A stretch of 64,000 nucleotides of DNA from Lumnitzera littorea (lineage: Eukaryota; Streptophyta; Magnoliopsida; Myrtales; Combretaceae): contig JAMXBB010000002.1 in assembly GCA_024138015.1 (NCBI GenBank), forward strand, positions 12,157,941 through 12,221,940. The letters are read 5' to 3'. The translations under genes were made by a program, and so were the position numbers. Shown here piece by piece: positions 59,073 to 64,000 of this stretch (the stretch's first letter is position 1; each line of letters opens with the position of its first letter). The notes below the pieces were generated by a model, which was not told the origin of the DNA, searched no databases, and was given only the letters and a program-made list of their open reading frames with translations.

Positions 59073-61457
59073 TGTAAAACCTCACCTTAAACCCTATCCT
59101 ATCCTTTTTTTTCCTTTCAGCCACAATCTTCATTTGTCCTCTCTCAGCTCATTATTATTTTTTACATCCTTCCTCTCTTGCCTCATCACTTTAATTCTTC
59201 TCTTTGGGCTTCTTTTTTTCCCTTTTTCTTCCGGACCTCACCTCCATTAATGGTTAACCTCACCCCTACAATTTCTATCTCACCCTCTAGGCTTTTGACA
59301 CTCGACCCTTCATTTTCCCCAGCCGCCATTTCTCCCTTACAAATTCGTTGAACCCCATTTCCTTTCCTATTTTCCAAAGCCAACTGAACCCCACTCTCCC
59401 TCGATCTCGGCCCCTTACCCTAATTCCAAAGTCCCCTGATTAGTAAAATCCCTTTCCCAATTCGACTCGTTAATTAGTTCGTCCGAATTCAAATCGGTTT
59501 CTTACTCGCGGTTGGTTTGGTTTATCTCCATTTCTGCACATTCTAAGCTCATTTTGGTAATTAACATTAGTCAATTATTTAGATATTTGTTTAAATAGAA
59601 AGTAATTTCTGTATTTCTGTATATGATTCATTCGTAATTATTTTATACCCATATGATGTTTTCGCCTTAGTTTCATTTCGCGAGCTATTCCAATTTATTA
59701 TTCGTTATCATATATATAGTGAATTTATTCTTATTTTATTTTATTCCGTTATAAGAGTAAAAATAAGTATTTATTAGTATCCGATTTTTGCTAATAAGTT
59801 GTTCAATTATCATGTTATATAGTATTATTTTATATAAAAGTTATCATTAAATATTTTATCGTATATTTAAGCAACGGTTATAAATATATATGTTAAATCC
59901 AAATCTCTGTTTTTTTATTGTATTTAAGTTGGATCACTATTTTCTGTTTAATTATAAGGTTATGCTAACGATCGTATTTTTTTTACATAAGTTTCTAGTG
60001 TTGATATGGTTTACGACAATACTATTTTATTATTAGTATGCCTTATTATTAATATTGATGGCATTACTACCTAAGTATTTTTATCGCAATAGTATCATGA
60101 TTGTATAGTATATTGTATTATTTGTATGTCTATTTTACATATCGGTTATTGTTATATCTTAACTTACAAAAGTTTACGAACTATAATATTTTCCAAATAA
60201 GTATGTATTATTTTATTATTATATCAATTCGATAATCTATATATTTTGATACCCTAATCATATGTCTACTTTATATTTTCTTTTATATATATGTACATAT
60301 AAAACGAACTTTATGATTTACAATAAATAAGTAACCTTATATAGTTATATCAACTTTTTGCTTAATCGTATTACGTTTTATTTCTATTCTGAAATTATTA
60401 TTTGATTCGATCATAGACCTTCATTGGATAAATTATAGGTTTATAGATAACTTTTAGGTAGAACTTAGCCATAGAGTGCTCGAAAGTTAATGTGTATGCT
60501 TGTTTTTTATATAGATTCATGTTAGTTAGCAAGTTTGAGTTCGAGTTCTCCTTGAACGAATGGTTGGAACTAGTTGATACGGGACTTAAAGTTATGGATT
60601 CTAGTTAACTATCAGGTTGTTAAATTTAGGTCCCGATGGTTGATTCGAACTTTACATTTTGTTCATATTCGGCTTTCTATGTATACAGTGTTTGTTGTTG
60701 CTTATGCTTCGTAGGTTATAAATGATCTAACCGGATTAACTGATAATTGGCCTAATTGATCCTGGTTGCTAATTGTGCTTGACCCGCTCGCTCTAAGGGC
60801 CTATAATAGCGGATCTTTAGAGGAGCAATTATTGATCATGTGCAAGGATTTCTTAGTGGATTTTCACATGGGATAACGCAACTAGAATATTAGGTTCTAG
60901 ACTTTAGACTCTAGGCGTAAAAGACTGAAAAGAAAACGTATATTTATATCCACTTATATATGTACATAAGGATCAAGGTGTGGCGAGGTTATAAGTACCC
61001 ATTTGTTGGTTGCTTGCTTAAATTAAATATAATTAACTCAATGTTTATTTATATTTTGTTATAGTTGCATTATATGTATGTGTATGTTCTGGGCTTAAAA
61101 TCCGTATGTGTTTATGCACCCATATTAGGCTTCAGCTCACTCTTCTATTTTTATAGCTGTAGGTCAAATTGATAAATTTACAACTATGGAGATTGCTATC
61201 ATCTGGTTAGGAAAAAGAGACGGTTGGCTTAGTATGTTGTAGAAGATCAAGATCTAGTTATTTAATATATTTAGGGCTAAAGTAACTCGTTTGTGAGTCA
61301 CTCGAATTTATGTATTTGAAGATTTGTTGTTTTGTACTTATTAAGCAATTATTACAAGTGATTTTGGAAATTGTAGTTAGTTTTAAAGCCTTAACATATT
61401 CTTGACAGGCGAAGACACGTAGCGGGTTGTGGCGCCCTCAGGTTTTAGGTCGTTACA
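59073..61457 (-). mobile_element. LTR-like segment between pararetrovirus fragments
   Basis: Read on the minus strand it starts TGTAACGACCTAAAACC (61457) and ends GGTGAGGTTTTACA (59073), 2385 bp, with TGTAACG...TTACA ends of the gypsy LTR type and an imperfect inverted match between the ends. It is non-coding. Flanking 5-mers (AAAGT and ACACA) do not match, so no target duplication is visible. A solo LTR of a family other than the copies at 28-43 kb is the likeliest reading. Confidence 0.5.
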
Positions 61458-64000
61458 ACACAAATAAGAGATCTTTTGCTTTTAGGATGAAAGATTGCTT
61501 TAGTAGATTAAATATCATCATATACCTTATGTTCAAAACAATCAAACTCAAGAAAGAGAATCAGAGGTCCTTAGGTTAGATAGCGAATCGATTAGGCTTA
61601 GGGGTATAAACTTCTAACCTTAGGTCCCTAAACTAGTTTATCATCCTAACTCTCCAACTTATTTTCAAACTGATGAATTGCATATGATAAATTCATAAGA
61701 GCCCTTCAAAATTAACAAAGATACTTTAAGAGAGATTTTTTTGTCAGAAGAAAACAGAAAAAATAGGGTAAAATATTTCAATAAATATACTAAGGAAGAA
61801 ACATATTCAATAAGAGCAATATGGTAGTCTGATATGGAAACCAGATCGCAAAGAATTTTTTCAAATAGCTTAAAGAAAATTTTAGTCTAGGAAAGACATA
61901 TTTTATTTCAAACTTCAAACAAACCAATTCAAAAGTAGGAAAAATAAAAGGGTCCTATTATGAGAACCCATCCCTTACTTTAAGAAGTAGAAATTAAAAT
62001 TCAAGATGAGGCAAAGATTATCTTGAAATTTTGAAACACATAAAACTATTGATAAAACTTTCTTTTTTACTGTTGAATAATTAGTTTGAGCATTTTGCCA
62101 TATTATCGAATGATATCTTATTACTTGTTCTTAATTATTAAGTGATTGTTTTAACATTCTACTGAATCCTATATTTGGCGCATTAGTTTTGACTATAGGT
62201 TTAGCATTAAAATTAATCATTCCAAGACAGAGTAAATTTTTTACTTTTTATTCAATTTCTTGAATAATTTTAGTCATCTCACTATTTTAAGGTAGAGGAT
62301 TCTTTTTTAATCTCTAGAATAAGGGTTTACATTTTTGCTTTAGGTTTTGAATAAAATTTGAGACATAATTAAGGCATTTTAAGAATCTTTACAATTGTTT
62401 TTTATTTTTACTTTCATTAGGAAATTTTTTAGTAAATTCTATAGATTTATCTATAGGCTTGATTTTTCATTGATGTACATCATTTTTCATTGATGTACAT
62501 CATGGCCTAAAAATCTAATTATAGTTTGAAAAAGATGAAAATTTGATTCTAGTTTGGAACAATTTCATTTTTTCTTAGAAACCATTAAACTATTCCTTTT
62601 AACTATGTTGCATTTTTTGAAAAGATAAAAACATCATCTATATAAACTACTGAAAAACTTGAGTATGGTATAAAAATTTCATTCATAATATTTTGAAATT
62701 TAGAAAAAGCATTCTTGAGGCCAATGGCATTACATTCTATTCATATTAACCAAAAGAGATTGTGAAAACTGTCTTATATCTATTTTCTTCACTTATTTGG
62801 ATTTGTTAAAATTTAGATTTCATATCAAATTTTGAAAAAATTTTAGCATCGACCAATCTATTAAGAAAATATCTTTTATTAGGTATTAGGTATCTAATTT
62901 ATTTGAGTACCAAAGCTAATGGTTTATGATTAATAACTAGTCTTTAAGCACCTCTTTCTAATAAGCTTGATTTAGAACATAAAAGGCTAAGCATAATCAA
63001 GATGACTTAGATTTTTTTAATTAATTTTTATTTAATAAATCTTGAATTTCTTTTTTATAAAATTCTAATAATTCTTGATTCATTTGAATAGGCATTGCCC
63101 TTTGTAGGGATTTTTTCTTCAATAAATCCTTCTACATAAGGTAAATTTACTATGTGCTTTTTTTTTTTTTTACCAAAAAGCATTGGGAATTTTAAAGCAT
63201 ATTTCTTTTTCAAATTTTTCTTGTAATGATTTGATTTTTATTTGAATTTCCTTTTAATTAAGTTATGAATTTATTCTTTCTTATTCTATTTATTTTTTAA
63301 GAAAATCAATATATTTTAATTTTCTTTCGATTTAACTAATCATGTTTTTTTTTAAAAAATTGGCTTCTTTTTGTCTCATAGGATATACAAACTTAAAAAA
63401 TATTTCTTTATCTTTGACTTTTGTTTTCAATCCCTTAAAAGTTGTTGAAAAAAGGTAGAGCATGATAAAAAATGAAGTTCTTAATATTACTAAATTATTA
63501 ATATTCTTGACTAAAATAAATGAAGTTTTGTGAAGTTTTGAAATTAACACTTTCTTAAACAATCTTGGTGTTGGATAATTTACAATTAACATTTAATCTA
63601 GACTCATTTGTTGAAACTAATCTTTCTATTGTTTTTTGATAAATTTTGTTAGGGTTAGACCTTCTTAAATGTAGTTCTGATCAACACCTCAATCTAACAA
63701 AGTCGTTACTTCCATACTAAACTCATTTTTTATAGCTATTGTTATTTTGACATACCAATTTTTGAATATTTATTCTATTGATTAAATTAATATACTCTTT
63801 AACTTCTTTATTATTTTCTTCTTATTCTTCTTCACTAGAATCTTGAATATTATATATTTTTTATTTAATTTTTATCCTTTCTTTGAAATGCTTATGCTTG
63901 AATTTTAAGTCTTTTATTTCCTTTTCCATGACACTTATTTCTTCTTGAAGACTCTTTATTGTCATAGGTTATTCTTTCTTTGAAAATCTATCATAGATCT
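61458..64000 (-). pseudogene. Endogenous pararetrovirus fragment, protease-RT-RNase H
   Basis: The minus strand encodes a decayed caulimovirid polyprotein running into the window from 64000 downward. A protease-like region lies near 63640-63720. Reverse transcriptase spans about 62960-62600, with YIDDV at about 62646-62632 and GLKNA just upstream near 62715. The RT-RNase H connection at about 62460-62220 resembles petuviruses in its spacing and residues. RNase H remnants follow to about 61500. Stops and frameshifts are dense. A 20-bp tandem duplication (62463-62482, 62483-62502) breaks the frame after the RT palm. It is an old integrated relic with no function. Confidence 0.7.
62463..62502 (+). 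repeat. 20-bp perfect tandem duplication
   Basis: The unit TTTTTCATTGATGTACATCA occurs twice with no mismatch, inside the decayed pararetrovirus polyprotein. The perfect identity shows it is much younger than the surrounding decay. Confidence 0.9.

Overview
This is nuclear DNA from a flowering plant, almost certainly a eudicot. The genes have many small exons with GT-AG introns, the intergenic DNA is very AT-rich, and plant LTR retrotransposons are stacked inside one another. Three protein-coding genes can be assembled exon by exon, all on the minus strand and all with uninterrupted reading frames. They are a protein disulfide isomerase of the PDIL2-3 type (2477-12398, 9 exons, 440 aa), a small protein of unknown function with two predicted membrane segments (16652-21248, 5 exons, 211 aa), and ARGONAUTE 6 (47059-55920, 22 coding exons, 904 aa). 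I cannot name the species from sequence alone.

Layout. 1-2476 is AT-rich flank with one possible small inverted-repeat element. 2477-12.6 kb is the PDI gene. Its third intron holds a 5'-truncated, decayed Ty3/gypsy element in antisense (about 5.7-10.26 kb), and its promoter carries an exact ERSE-I match plus a UPRE-like bZIP site. 12.6-16.6 kb is intergenic with an inverted-repeat (MITE-like) element. 16.65-21.25 kb is the two-membrane-segment gene. 21.3-45.1 kb is a transposon graveyard bounded by a direct repeat of about 0.7 kb (23155-23912 and 44426-45117). At its core is a Ty3/gypsy element (25702-39582) with paired LTRs, a tRNA-Met-type primer site and a 5-bp target duplication. That element was split by a 3-kb solo-LTR-like element, which was itself split by an inverted copy of the same family. 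Its 3' LTR and a third copy of the solo-LTR family (40109-43569) were each broken by a less AT-rich segment that looks organellar. 45.1-47 kb is flank. 47-57.4 kb is AGO6 including a leader intron. 57.5-64 kb contains decayed caulimovirid (endogenous pararetrovirus) fragments on both strands, around a 2.4-kb LTR-like segment.

How the parts relate. The PDI is an ER-lumen disulfide-exchange enzyme whose promoter fits unfolded-protein-response control. AGO6 belongs to the AGO4/6/9 clade that guides RNA-directed DNA methylation, the process that silences the kinds of transposons and viral relics filling the rest of the window. AGO6 carries an inverted-repeat element in its own intron 14. No operon-like or clustered pathway is apparent. 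The unusual content is the nested, datable insertion history.
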